11,956 bases of DNA. It comes from Entamoeba histolytica HM-1:IMSS. Lineage: Eukaryota; Evosea; Mastigamoebida; Endamoebidae. Made by a program: the position numbers and the translations under genes. Every line of letters starts with the position of its first letter. The first letter of the stretch is position 1. The stretch spans positions 1 through 11,956 of the forward strand of contig NW_001915249.1 of assembly GCF_000208925.1 (NCBI RefSeq). Direction: 5' to 3'. The notes under the pieces are model-generated. The model was not told where the DNA came from and made no database searches. It saw only the letters and a program-made list of their open reading frames with translations. Positions 1 to 8,578 of the stretch are shown here, one piece after another.

Positions 1-352
1 ATCCTAATTCTCCAAGTATATCTTCTAAAAGATGAATTGAATAAATAATTCTATTTCGTTTTAATCTTTCACTTGCTGTTGTTTCTTTAATATCATTCTT
101 TCTATCTTCATTATACATACTTTTAATCATATTTTCAATGACTTCCCAAAATAATATTGTATCTGTTTCTTCAAATTCAATAAATTCAATACAAAGAAAT
201 GGCTTTGTCACTGTTGCTTTAACTGTTCTTCTTTTGAGTATAATTTTAGCATATCTATTAATTAATCCAATGAATATTGATTGAAGAGATACTTGATAAT
301 CAATTTTATCTTTGTAGTTCTTGAAATATGCTTTTTCTTTATGTTGGCTCAT
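1..352 (-). CDS. Unrecognised protein, 3' end cut by window edge
   Basis: An open frame runs from an ATG at 352-350 off the left edge, giving 117 codons with no stop. It starts MSQHKEKAYFKNYKDKIDYQ. I do not recognise the family. The visible part is charged and mixed alpha/beta in character: a Lys-rich start, a hydrophobic helix-like stretch (about residues 21-40), a beta-like stretch with alternating hydrophobics (about 45-62, around TKPFLCIEFIEF), then a helical, Lys/Arg/Glu-rich section. No signal peptide or membrane segment is seen. The start is supported because the leader just upstream is purine-rich and non-coding in this frame. It lies in tandem with the 76-residue gene at 476-706, 123 bases downstream of that gene's stop. 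I looked for a splice joining the two and found no usable donor. The coding call is fairly secure from length and composition; the function is unknown. Confidence 0.6.
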   Translation of the reverse strand, partial: MSQHKEKAYFKNYKDKIDYQVSLQSIFIGLINRYAKIILKRRTVKATVTKPFLCIEFIEFEETDTILFWEVIENMIKSMYNEDRKNDIKETTASERLKRNRIIYSIHLLEDILGELG

Positions 353-438
353 TCCTTTCTCAAAAAATTATTCTACTTCTTTTGAAAATTACTTTTTTAT
401 TCCTTTCTATTTTCAAAATTTTCAACCAAAAAACTTAA

Positions 439-477
439 CTTCTCTTTTATTTTCTCTTTTATTCTTTTCTTCTCTTT
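439..477. repeat. Homopyrimidine tract with a near-tandem unit
   Basis: The plus strand here is almost only T and C with occasional A, so the coding strand of both flanking minus genes is purine-rich. The unit TCTCTTTTATT occurs twice back to back (from 441 and from 452-453) and then degenerates. It forms the 3' flank of the 76-residue gene and the 5' leader of the gene at 1-352. It may be simple low-complexity sequence. Confidence 0.4.
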
Positions 478-706
478 AACGGTAGAACATATTCATATGC
501 TTCTTCATTTCTTCAAAATATTTCTCATATCGTTTTAATTCCATTTCTACTCTCATCTCCCCTATTATTTCTACTTTCCCATCTTGATATATTTCAATGT
601 TTACTATTCCATTTCTATTAACCTGACATTTAACTGTCATTTCAATTTTTGAATTATTTTCTGGTATTCCTTTAATAGTTACATGATCAACAACCTTAAA
701 AACCAT
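476..706 (-). CDS. Small unrecognised protein, 76 aa
   Basis: A complete 76-codon frame from ATG at 706 to TAA at 476. The first 55 or so residues alternate hydrophobic and polar residues as in beta strands, with turn-like residues between (MVFKVVDHVTIKGIPENNSK, then MTVKCQVNRNG, VNIEIYQDGKVEIIGEMRVE). The last 20 are an amphipathic helix rich in Lys, Glu and Met. This regular strand-strand-helix pattern, and a base composition less AT-rich than the spacer upstream, argue for a real gene. I do not recognise the family. There is no signal peptide or membrane segment, so the product is probably cytosolic. It may be transcribed from a TATA-like box near 749-760. An extension by splicing into the gene at 1-352 was considered and not supported. 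Confidence 0.55.
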   Translation of the reverse strand: MVFKVVDHVTIKGIPENNSKIEMTVKCQVNRNGIVNIEIYQDGKVEIIGEMRVEMELKRYEKYFEEMKKHMNMFYR

Positions 707-2042
707 AGTAATGTATAGTCAAATATGCTCTTTTTATTATAAATTTTTTGTCTTAAATATTATAAGAAACTCATGTTGTTATGAATTTGACTGTTTTTTG
801 TTTTGTGAGTCTTTTATCATGACATTAGGTTCAGCTCTATTGAAAGGATAAAAATCAATATTACATAATCATATAAAATCTCCAAAAATAAAACGGATAT
901 TTTTATAATAATTTTAGGCTGGTTAAAACATAAAATTTATTGTTTGTGAATATATTTCCAATGGATAGTTATAGAGTCATGAAAGAAGAAGTATTGTGAA
1001 GTATTTTTTGTTCTATTAACTTAAAAATATATCTAATTATCTTACATTGAAGAATATATAATAATTGTTTATGAATGAAATAAATATAGCTATTATAATG
1101 GTTTTAAATATAACCAATAACGTTTAAAGTATAATTAATTGGATTGTTTATGTGATGAAACAATTTTTTATTATTTTTAGAATTATTTTATTGTAAAAAA
1201 ACTAAAGCAGAATATTTGATATTCTTCTTTCATTAGAATCATGAAAATTATAGAAATTAACTTTAAGTTTTTACTTCTTATTTATATCTAACTTTTTCAA
1301 AAGAATGAAATAATATTAAAAATAAATATAGATATAGACGTGTTAAATTTTTAAAGGATTTTTATTCCATCACAGTTAGTTTGTAAGAATTCCATGACAT
1401 GAGTTATAACAATGAAAAATAACTAATTATTGTTATGGTTATAAAAATAAAACGAGTTAAAAATATTCAATCCTATTTTTATAGAACAAATTAATTTATC
1501 AGATTAACAAAGTTAATGACTTATTTTATAAAGCTTTACACTTAAAAATATTAACATTGTTAAATACTCATAATAAACAAAGTCTAGGATTTAAAACTAA
1601 ATAAAACATATTTTATTGTCAATTTTATCAACCAAAATCGTTTTATCATACAATTGATGTAAGGTGTAATAGGATATGACTTTATTTCCTTAAGACACTG
1701 TGTATTTGTTTATTTATAACACAAATATTTATTCATTTAAAGATTTTCACTTCATTTTCAAAGGAAAAAATTTAGTGATGAATGATGGGATGTTTATTAT
1801 TAGCTCAAACAAGAGAGTATAATACATTCAAAAAAAAAACAAATAAAAAAACAAAGAAAAATAATCTTTAAGAAAATAATTTATAATATTTTAATAATTA
1901 TGATTGACTCTTGTATTAACAAAATACTAAAAACAATACAAACTCAAAAAATAAAGTAGGATATTAGTTAAAAAATAAAACAAAGGAATAAAATCCAAAC
2001 TAATAATATAAAAATAAATAACACAAAACAATAAAAACTATT
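707..2042. other. Intergenic stretch, 1.3 kb, no gene seen
   Basis: AT-rich throughout, with many homopolymer A and T runs, especially at 1830-2040. Neither strand keeps an open frame of coding character. No tRNA B-box (GTTCGA-like), no long direct repeat and no terminal inverted repeats were found by eye. Small hairpins (1210-1224; 1406-1436) are within chance for this composition. The right end is the 3' flank of the Iml1-like gene, the left end the promoter side of the 76-residue gene. Confidence 0.6.
749..760 (-). promoter_or_regulatory. Possible Entamoeba TATA-like box
   Basis: On the minus strand this reads ATATTTAAGAC, close to the Entamoeba core element GTATTTAAA(G/C). It lies 45-54 bases before the ATG of the 76-residue gene, which suits a TATA box about 30 bases before a transcript start with a short leader. 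In DNA this AT-rich such matches occur by chance, so the call is weak. Confidence 0.25.
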
Positions 2043-4268
2043 TCATTGAAACTTACAATTGATTGGATTTTGATGTTTTTTACTTGTCTTTTGAGTTTTA
2101 CAATCAAGAGATTTCATCACCGCAATATCACGAGGTAATATTTGTTGAACGAAACTCAAATCTACATTCTTTTCAAAGTGTTTACAATGTGAGGCAATAA
2201 TTGAATCCATAGTTCTTGGACTCATAAAGACATTTAACCAATAGAAGCCTATATGATAATGTTCATTTGGGGTAAATACTTTTGCCATCTCTAAAAAATA
2301 ATTTTCTTTTTTATCTTCACCACAATTTATTCTAACGAGGAATGAACGATAATGGAAAGGAGAAGGAGTTGCTTGTACTTGTCTTTCAACAACATCAGCA
2401 GGATTAGTTCTCTGTAAAGGAAGAGTAGTATAAATAACTTGTTGAGAATCAACAAAAGAATTTTGACCTTCTGGACCTATAATTAGTTGACGTTTAAGTA
2501 AAGCATTTAAAATTATTTTAGCATGCATCCTATTAACTACATTTGTTTTATTGCACATCCAAGTAGCAAGAGTTGTACCACTAACTTTTCCATGAATATC
2601 TTTAATCATTGTTTGAAGTACTTTGTCGATATTAAAATAATCAATTTCATTTCTTTTAACATCAATTTTATTAAATATAATTGGAAACCATTCAACCATA
2701 TTATCACTTTGAGAAATGATAAATTCATAATATTTAAAAAATGCAAATAATTGTTCTTCTTCACTTTCTTTTGAAGAGACATGAAATATTTGAGAATGAA
2801 ATTTATCAAGACTAACATCATCAACAGTAAAACTATCAAAATTGTCATATACTTTCCAATTCATTCCTCTTAATGGTTGTAAATTAATAGTTCTAGTTGT
2901 TTTATTATATTTTGTAATATCAAATTCAGGAGATATTGGTGGTGTAGTAATTGCAATAAAAGAATAATGATAAGGAAGTAATGAAATTGATGAATATACT
3001 TTTTGTTGAATTTTAACTTCAACACCATTTTCTTTTAACTGAAGTAAATGAATAGCATCTGGAGAATAAAGTGTAACACTATTTTCTGAAGTAGTATTAG
3101 GATTAAATTGAAATCCTAATGAAACTCTATTTCCAATCATAATATTAAATAATTGTTTAGGAATAACATTATTTGATGGTACAACAACGTAATTTATTTC
3201 TTCTATTTTTTTAAATAACTTTGTTGGAGTTTCAGAAATATACTTTGAAGGGAATTGCAGTTTAATAAGATTATCCCATGGGTCATTTCGAGGACAATTT
3301 AATGATTCTGAGATACAATAAGCTAAACTATGTTCTTTTGGAGTGATATTAATGTGTAAAGGAGAAACTCCATTTAATGGAAGAAGACTTTGTTTTATTT
3401 GACAAATATCAGTAGAAGTTTCTTGGTCAATAGGAACAAGATAGTCCTGTTTAACAATACACTTTCTTTTAATTAATGGAACAAAAAAATACTCTGCATT
3501 TTTATCAAAATTTTTAGTAAGACAATTATGGCAGTTATGAGACCTACATAGCTTAAATGCATCAAATGTAAAACTTTGATAATAACGGATTTTAATCCAA
3601 CACGGAATATAATAATTTCTTTCTTCTGCTTCTACATCATTTAAAAGTATAAGTGGAGTTGTATAAAGTGGTTTAGTTGCTAACGAAACCATTTGAATAT
3701 TCGCATAATTTTTTAATACGATTCTTTTACATAATGACTTTACTAATGAATTACATTTAATTAGTCCTGGACCTGGAGTAATGATTAACATAGTCTCACT
3801 TCCTCCTCCTCTAAAATGAGATCCAAAATGATGTAATACTGTAATAATTGATTCTAATAAATTTGAATTCTTTGAAGAACATAAGATAGCTTCATTTTCA
3901 ATACTTGTCATTTTCTTCCATTGACTAAAGTATTGTTTTAAACGAGTATTTAATAATGTTAATGGAAATGAATCTGCAAATGAAATTGTATGAATAAAGT
4001 CAGTGTCTTTTGGTTTACTTAAACTTGAAGGGGAAAGACATCTAAATGTTGGTGTAGCTGATGTAGGGCGAAAATTAGGTTGTACCCTTGAAAATAAAGA
4101 GATAACAATTGTGTGTTTTGCATGAACTTCTCTAAAATGTTGATATAATTCTGTTAGAAAATCTAAACATTTATCAAAATACATCTCTCCATCTGGATGA
4201 TGCTCCCACATTTCTGAAGACATGTCTATCATAATAAATATTGTTCCGCTCGTTGTATAGGTCGTCAT
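2043..4268 (-). CDS. IML1: DEPDC5/Iml1-like protein (GATOR1 subunit), compact form
   Basis: 741 residues, single exon. In yeast and animals Iml1/DEPDC5 is the Rag-binding subunit of GATOR1, which with Npr2 and Npr3 restrains TORC1 at the lysosome/vacuole when amino acids are scarce. Recognisable here in family order: the SABA-type start with SSEMWEH and DGEMYFDK (residues 17-33), HTIVISLFSR (52-61), and the GGGSETMLIITPGPG block (154-168) followed by the KPLYTTPLILLN segment (199-210) and IPCWIKI (221-227). MNWKVYDNFDSF (469-480) matches the family's WNYLD segment, and a DEP-like domain spans about 542-616 with TLATWM. A short C-terminal region with HYHIGFYWLNVF (670-681) ends the protein. 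It is about half the length of human DEPDC5. The roughly 160-residue N-terminal domain is absent, and the variable linkers are shortened. The 255 bases upstream do not encode the missing domain. The catalytic arginine of GATOR1 resides in Npr2, so its absence here says nothing. I see no introns. The identity is strong; its partner set in this organism is inferred. Confidence 0.85.
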   Translation of the reverse strand: MTTYTTSGTIFIMIDMSSEMWEHHPDGEMYFDKCLDFLTELYQHFREVHAKHTIVISLFSRVQPNFRPTSATPTFRCLSPSSLSKPKDTDFIHTISFADSFPLTLLNTRLKQYFSQWKKMTSIENEAILCSSKNSNLLESIITVLHHFGSHFRGGGSETMLIITPGPGLIKCNSLVKSLCKRIVLKNYANIQMVSLATKPLYTTPLILLNDVEAEERNYYIPCWIKIRYYQSFTFDAFKLCRSHNCHNCLTKNFDKNAEYFFVPLIKRKCIVKQDYLVPIDQETSTDICQIKQSLLPLNGVSPLHINITPKEHSLAYCISESLNCPRNDPWDNLIKLQFPSKYISETPTKLFKKIEEINYVVVPSNNVIPKQLFNIMIGNRVSLGFQFNPNTTSENSVTLYSPDAIHLLQLKENGVEVKIQQKVYSSISLLPYHYSFIAITTPPISPEFDITKYNKTTRTINLQPLRGMNWKVYDNFDSFTVDDVSLDKFHSQIFHVSSKESEEEQLFAFFKYYEFIISQSDNMVEWFPIIFNKIDVKRNEIDYFNIDKVLQTMIKDIHGKVSGTTLATWMCNKTNVVNRMHAKIILNALLKRQLIIGPEGQNSFVDSQQVIYTTLPLQRTNPADVVERQVQATPSPFHYRSFLVRINCGEDKKENYFLEMAKVFTPNEHYHIGFYWLNVFMSPRTMDSIIASHCKHFEKNVDLSFVQQILPRDIAVMKSLDCKTQKTSKKHQNPINCKFQ

Positions 4269-4523
4269 ATCTATTCCTCTTCAACAACAGTCAACTTTTT
4301 TTAAGTTTTTCTTTTTTTTTCTTATTTCATTAAAATAGTATAATTAAGTTAATAACTTAATTATAAAATAGTAATTTAATAAAGAGAGGATAAAATAAAA
4401 ATGTTCTGAAATGATTACTCAGGTATCACTTGTGTTGAAATGAATGGAAAAGATTGAAAAAAATGAAAAGTAAAAAAGGTCAAACATATACTTAATTAAA
4501 CTTATGAACAATGAAATATTTCA

Positions 4524-5132
4524 TCAATCAAATGATAATTTTGAAGAGAGTTCTGTTAACGAAAGAGATGGAATAATTCCATTATTTTCTGATGTATTGA
4601 CACGAGTTACTCTAAATTTTCCATTACCAGTAGAATAAGAATTAAGGTTATAATAATCAGCAATAGCATGGCATAAGAGACGTTCATAATTATTTTCTAA
4701 TTTAAATTCTAAAATATCAGAATCTTTATTTTTAATATAATTAAGTATAAGTTTGTCAATTGTTTGGACAAAAGAATTTTGGGATAAAACTACTTGTTGA
4801 ACCTTTGTTGGTATTCTTCTAATAGCTAAAATAACTTCTTTTGGTAATTTAGATGGAAGAGCTTTATAAACATTATTATTAATTGAATATAACTTAAGTT
4901 CACATTGTTCTGGTTCATCTTTAGGAATACTTTCTTCTATTCTAATTAACTCTAATGATGGATCAATACCATTTTCAAGGCATTGACTTAAAAAATTACC
5001 AAATGGAGAATAAACAGGCATGTCTTGTTGAAAAGCAATGACTGATATTTCTTTACAATGAAGATAAGAGTCAATCATCCCATTTTCATCCATAATATTT
5101 CTGAAAAGTTCCTGTTTTACAGAGCTTGTCAT
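4524..5132 (-). CDS. R3H-domain protein, 202 aa
   Basis: The C-terminal third (about residues 122-180) is an R3H domain, a fold that binds single-stranded nucleic acids. The family signature of Arg, three residues, His is R151-LLC-H155 within YERLLCHAIADYYNLNSYST, followed by the expected GNGKFRVTRV strand. The helical run before it (FVQTIDKLILNYIKNK, from 121) matches the helix preceding R3H in R3H-SUZ proteins. No SUZ domain is evident after it. The first 120 residues are unrecognised, with a Pro/Glu-rich middle (62-76). The likely role is RNA or ssDNA binding in the nucleus or cytosol, but this is inferred from the domain alone. The gene diverges from the beta-trefoil gene across 177 bases and lies in tandem upstream of the Iml1-like gene, with 255 bases between stop and ATG. 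The start is the first ATG and is preceded by A/T-rich non-coding leader. Confidence 0.75.
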   Translation of the reverse strand: MTSSVKQELFRNIMDENGMIDSYLHCKEISVIAFQQDMPVYSPFGNFLSQCLENGIDPSLELIRIEESIPKDEPEQCELKLYSINNNVYKALPSKLPKEVILAIRRIPTKVQQVVLSQNSFVQTIDKLILNYIKNKDSDILEFKLENNYERLLCHAIADYYNLNSYSTGNGKFRVTRVNTSENNGIIPSLSLTELSSKLSFD

Positions 5133-5699
<567 letters not shown>

Positions 5700-5764
5700 A
5701 AAAAAAAATAACAATTTTTATTATTTTTTACATTCTTTTTTTATTAAATTTAAGTTTCATTTTA

Positions 5765-6142
5765 TTAAAAATTAATTAAATAAGAAGTATTAGCTATTGA
5801 TAACAAAGAAGGTCCATATTCAATCCTTTTAAAATTACAAGCCATTGTTTTATAAAATACTGTCATTAACATTGATGAATAAACTTGAATAAAGTCTTCA
5901 TTTTTAACACGTAAAATACCTTTCATAACTGATTTTGTTTCTTCATAATCAATTAATTCTATTGAACATTTATGTTCATTACCAAATGATAGAGTGTATG
6001 ATTCATAAATAATTCCTAATATTCCTAAATGTCCAATTTCTTCTAAACATTGATGTTCACTATTTATGAGTTAAACTTATTAATAAATTAAAAAAAAAAT
6101 TAATTGAGTTATTTCAAACAAATCAAATGAAATATATTGCAT
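5765..6142 (-). CDS. RPP14: RNase P/MRP protein subunit, Rpp14-like
   Basis: Two exons give 105 residues: exon 1 at 6142-6120 (only 23 bases, MQYISFD plus two bases) and exon 2 at 6059-5765. Rpp14/Pop5-family proteins are subunits of RNase P, which trims the 5' leader of pre-tRNA, and of RNase MRP, which acts on pre-rRNA. The match to human Rpp14 as I recall it runs nearly end to end: the opening strand YISFDFE, then IDYEETKSVMKGILRV (44-59, matching the family's YEEKTLSAILRI), the helix with VYSSMLMTVFY (67-77), and the last strand plus FKRIEYGPSLLSIANTS (84-100, matching FRVIQVSPFLLALSGNS). The length agrees with the conserved core. The intron splits codon 8 (TT|T), and without it exon 2 has no in-frame start giving the first strand. 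The gene lies tandem and downstream of the hydrolase-like gene (137 bases between). The alternative is the paralogue Pop5, but the C-terminal match favours Rpp14. Confidence 0.75.
6060..6119 (-). other. Intron of the Rpp14-like gene, 60 nt
   Basis: Donor GTTTGA at 6119, acceptor AATAG ending at 6060. Splicing joins phase 2 to phase 2 and produces the conserved first beta strand. The donor differs from the usual Entamoeba GTTTGT in the last base. Confidence 0.75.
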
Positions 6143-6279
6143 GAAATGAAATGAGAAATAAAATAATTAGTTTCATAAATTTTAATTTTCATTTTTTTTT
6201 TACTTAAATAAAGTAATAAAAAAAAGATAAATAACAAATATGTCAGTTTTTTTATTATTAATAATCATTCCTATTTGAA

Positions 6280-8124
6280 TTATTTTGTTTGTTTTTGTTT
6301 AATACCTACTGAAAAACTTCTTTGTTTTGTTGGTGCATCTTCACCACTGATAATAAATTGTGGCAATTTCATTATATTTTTATTTGGACTTGAAGAACTA
6401 AATGACCTTCTTATTTCTGCTTGTTTATCAAATGAAGATGATATATCATCAGGGAGTTGTTCAGATCCTTGATTAATAGATAATTGAATTTGTAAAGTAC
6501 TTATTTCATTTAATTTTTTAATGGTTTTTTGGTCTAACCTAACTGCTTTTCTACTAGAAAATCTTCTTGAAGACAATTCTTTAATAGAAGAATTAATTTC
6601 GATACTTGGAACTTTTGGTACTTGTTCTAATTTTTTTTGATGAATTTGTTGAAAAGGTTCTGATGATTGAGATAATGATATGATATTACTAATATAATCA
6701 GGAACTTCTGGTAATGATTGACGATATTTTTCTTTTAATTTCATTCTTTCACTTTTATTACATTTTGGCTCTTTTTCTTTACTTTTTTCTTCTTTATCAA
6801 AAGAAAGGTTATTTTCAAATAAGTCTGTTTCAATTTGAACAACTTCAATTGGAATCTCTGGAAGGTCATTTTTATCAACATCTTCTTCAAGATATGTCTT
6901 AGACTCATTACTTTTCTTTAAATCAGGTATTTCAGCTGATTTTGAAGTTAAAGGAATACTGCACTCTGAATGATTAGATGTTTGATTCAATCTTTCTTTC
7001 TTAATTTCTTCTGCTAATTTTTTACTAATTTCTGGAGAAAATCCAAATGAATCAATGTCTATCTGATCCATTGATAATATATTTTCAACACTTAAGTATC
7101 CAAATCCAATGAATTGTTCAGTTAATTGTTCTAATCCAATTCGTTTTAAAAACTTTCTAACTGTTTCAATAGGATCAACAAATAATTCAGCTGGTTTTCT
7201 TTTTTGTAATTCATTTCCATTAAATACGTCTTTGTATTCAGGAAATAAAGTGATAATAAATTTATTTAATCGATAACACATTTCGTCTAATTTTTCATCT
7301 TCAAAATCTAAACTATCTGATTTTAAAAAATGAATTCCTCTAGTAAATTGAAAAGAAGAAGTTAGTTTTAATAATTCTTCTCTATTATTACAAGCTGTTG
7401 AAGAAATAAAAATAATTGGAGCGGTAATTTTTTTAACTTGTTGAAGAGTAACACAAGAAAAGCATAATGAATTTTTTTCTACTTGGGCGTTCTATTTATG
7501 TAATTGTTAATTATTCTATTATTATTTTATTAAATTCATTTAAAAAAGATTGTAATTTTGTAACAAACAATTAATATAATACCTGCTAATCTTACTATTC
7601 CTCTCTCATTTTCAGGTTTTATTGATTTTTGAATTTTATGTGCAAGATAAAGAGTTGGTCCACATCCTGCTCCTTTTCCATAAAGAACAATACGACTAGG
7701 AGATTGATGTAATTGTTTAGTAATAAATTTCCAAACATATTCAATATGATTTGCTGTTTTTTCATCTGAATAATGAGAACCTTTAGTATATCCTGGATAT
7801 TCCCATGCAACAATATTTGCTTTAAATATTTCTGCTAATACTGATAACCAATCTTTAATACTTGCAAGTGTTTCATTTGAATCATGATTATATAAAATTG
7901 TAATTGGTTGTAATCTATTTATTAATGTTATTTTTTATTTGTTTATTTTAAATTGAAATTAAACCAAACATTGTTGTTTTAGTTTGAACATATAATATTG
8001 GTATATTCTTTTGATTTATTTTTTGAAGTTCTGGCATTTTCGTCTCTTTTGTTAAAAGAACACTACTACGTTTTTGTTTGGCTCCTTCTTTTAGTGAAAT
8101 ACAATTGTTTGGTGTTTGTTGCAT
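6280..8124 (-). CDS. ABHD17-like pseudohydrolase with SAM-like domain and disordered tail
   Basis: Three exons (8124-7970, 7914-7569, 7491-6280) encode 570 residues. Residues about 37-250 follow the ABHD17/FAM108 alpha/beta hydrolase, which in animals removes palmitate from membrane proteins. The fold is kept: ITILYNHD (56-63), NIVAWEYPGYTKGS (85-98), RIVLYGKGAGCGPTLYLA (126-143), ITAPIIFISST (189-199). The catalytic residues are not: the GxSxG nucleophile is GKGAG (131-135), the acidic segment after the sixth strand reads ACNNREE (200-206), and the Gly-His-Asn-Asp region is KSDSLDF (224-230). ABHD17's N-terminal Cys cluster is also missing. A SAM-like helical domain follows (about 274-334), then a 236-residue polar tail. 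The tail has repeated Pro-x-Val/Ile-Pro motifs (377-384, 427-434, 458-463), RRFSS (476-480), RRSFSSSSP (528-536) and RSFSVG (558-563). A scaffold or signalling adaptor is the likely role, by inference. The gene diverges from calcineurin A. Confidence 0.8.
7492..7568 (-). other. Intron 2 of the ABHD17-like gene, 77 nt
   Basis: Donor GTTTGT at 7568 (exact Entamoeba consensus), acceptor AATAG ending at 7492, phase 0 on both sides. Removal joins LAGIILI to NAQVEKN and restores the alignment of this region to ABHD17. An earlier TAG and a later one (AAGTAG) exist, but they do not keep the frame or lose conserved residues. Confidence 0.8.
7915..7969 (-). other. Intron 1 of the ABHD17-like gene, 55 nt
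   Basis: Donor GTTTGG at 7969, acceptor AATAG ending at 7915. It splits a codon after its second base (AT|A) and joins VQTKTT to ILQPITILYNHD. The nearby GTTTAA donor five bases downstream was rejected because it puts exon 2 in a frame with an early stop. Confidence 0.75.
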
Positions 8125-8240
8125 CAATTATTATAAAACTGAAATTCAAAACTTTTTTTTTTATTTAAAAAAAAACTAAAAATTGTTTTTTTTAATAATT
8201 CTATAAATAGTTTTGTATTATTTTTTTTTTAATATATTTT

Positions 8241-8327
8241 TTAATTTTCTTCTTTATTAAACAATGCTTTTCTTCTCTGTGGTTTTTCAAATTCATAGTA
8301 ACTATACTTCTTTGTATGATTCTTCTG
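8241..8327 (-). other. Coding-like fragment, possible last exon or gene relic
   Basis: A 28-codon frame ending in TAA, with protein-like composition (NHTKKYSYYEFEKPQRRK is its core), inside DNA that is otherwise stop-ridden. It has no start codon: an in-frame TAA lies just upstream, and a CAG or AAG splice acceptor would be needed at its left edge. I could not find an upstream exon with a good GTTTGT donor. It may be the terminal exon of an unseen small gene, a decayed gene end, or chance. The opposite strand also carries a 31-codon frame (8264-8359) of less protein-like composition. Confidence 0.25.
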
Positions 8328-8555
8328 TCTTTACTTTAAAAATATTAAAATATCTTTAACTTCAATAGAAATTATTTAGTTTATTAAAAAAAAAGTATTT
8401 GAAAAATAACTAAAAGAATGGTTTATTTTTAAAAAGATTATATTATTTAGTTGTTTATCTAATAATCCACTCAAAACATAATTTTCATTTCAAATATTGT
8501 TAAAAATCATAATTATTTTAACCCTTTACTTTCTTTTTCAATTCAAAAGAATTCT

Positions 8556-8578
8556 ACAGTTGTATTAAATACGACTGT
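8556..8578. repeat. Imperfect 23-base palindrome
   Basis: Arms ACAGTTGTATT (8556-8566) and AATACGACTGT (8568-8578) are inverted copies around a single central A, with 10 of 11 positions matching and the odd pair T/G. It is richer in G and C than its surroundings. It could be a two-fold protein-binding site or chance. Confidence 0.35.

Noticed and set aside
1..706. A single spliced gene joining the 76-residue frame to the partial frame at the left edge
   Set aside because: No GTTTG-type donor lies near the end of the 76-residue frame. Joining to any TAG acceptor before 352 runs into stops.
781..822. Signal-peptide-like short frame beginning MNLTVFCFVSLL
   Set aside because: It ends after 13 codons, has no clear donor site, and nothing downstream continues it.
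1406..1436. Inverted repeat ATAACAAT...ATTGTTAT as a functional hairpin
   Set aside because: Eight-base AT-rich arms with a 15-base loop are expected by chance in this composition.
2523..2848. Short frames on the plus strand (2523-2750) and in another minus frame (2606-2848)
   Set aside because: Both lie inside the Iml1-like coding region and show the biased composition of shadow frames.
4269..4523. An upstream exon carrying the missing N-terminal domain of the Iml1-like protein, suggested by AATAG just before the ATG
   Set aside because: Frames here are short and have no resemblance to the domain; the longest ATG frame has 22 codons.
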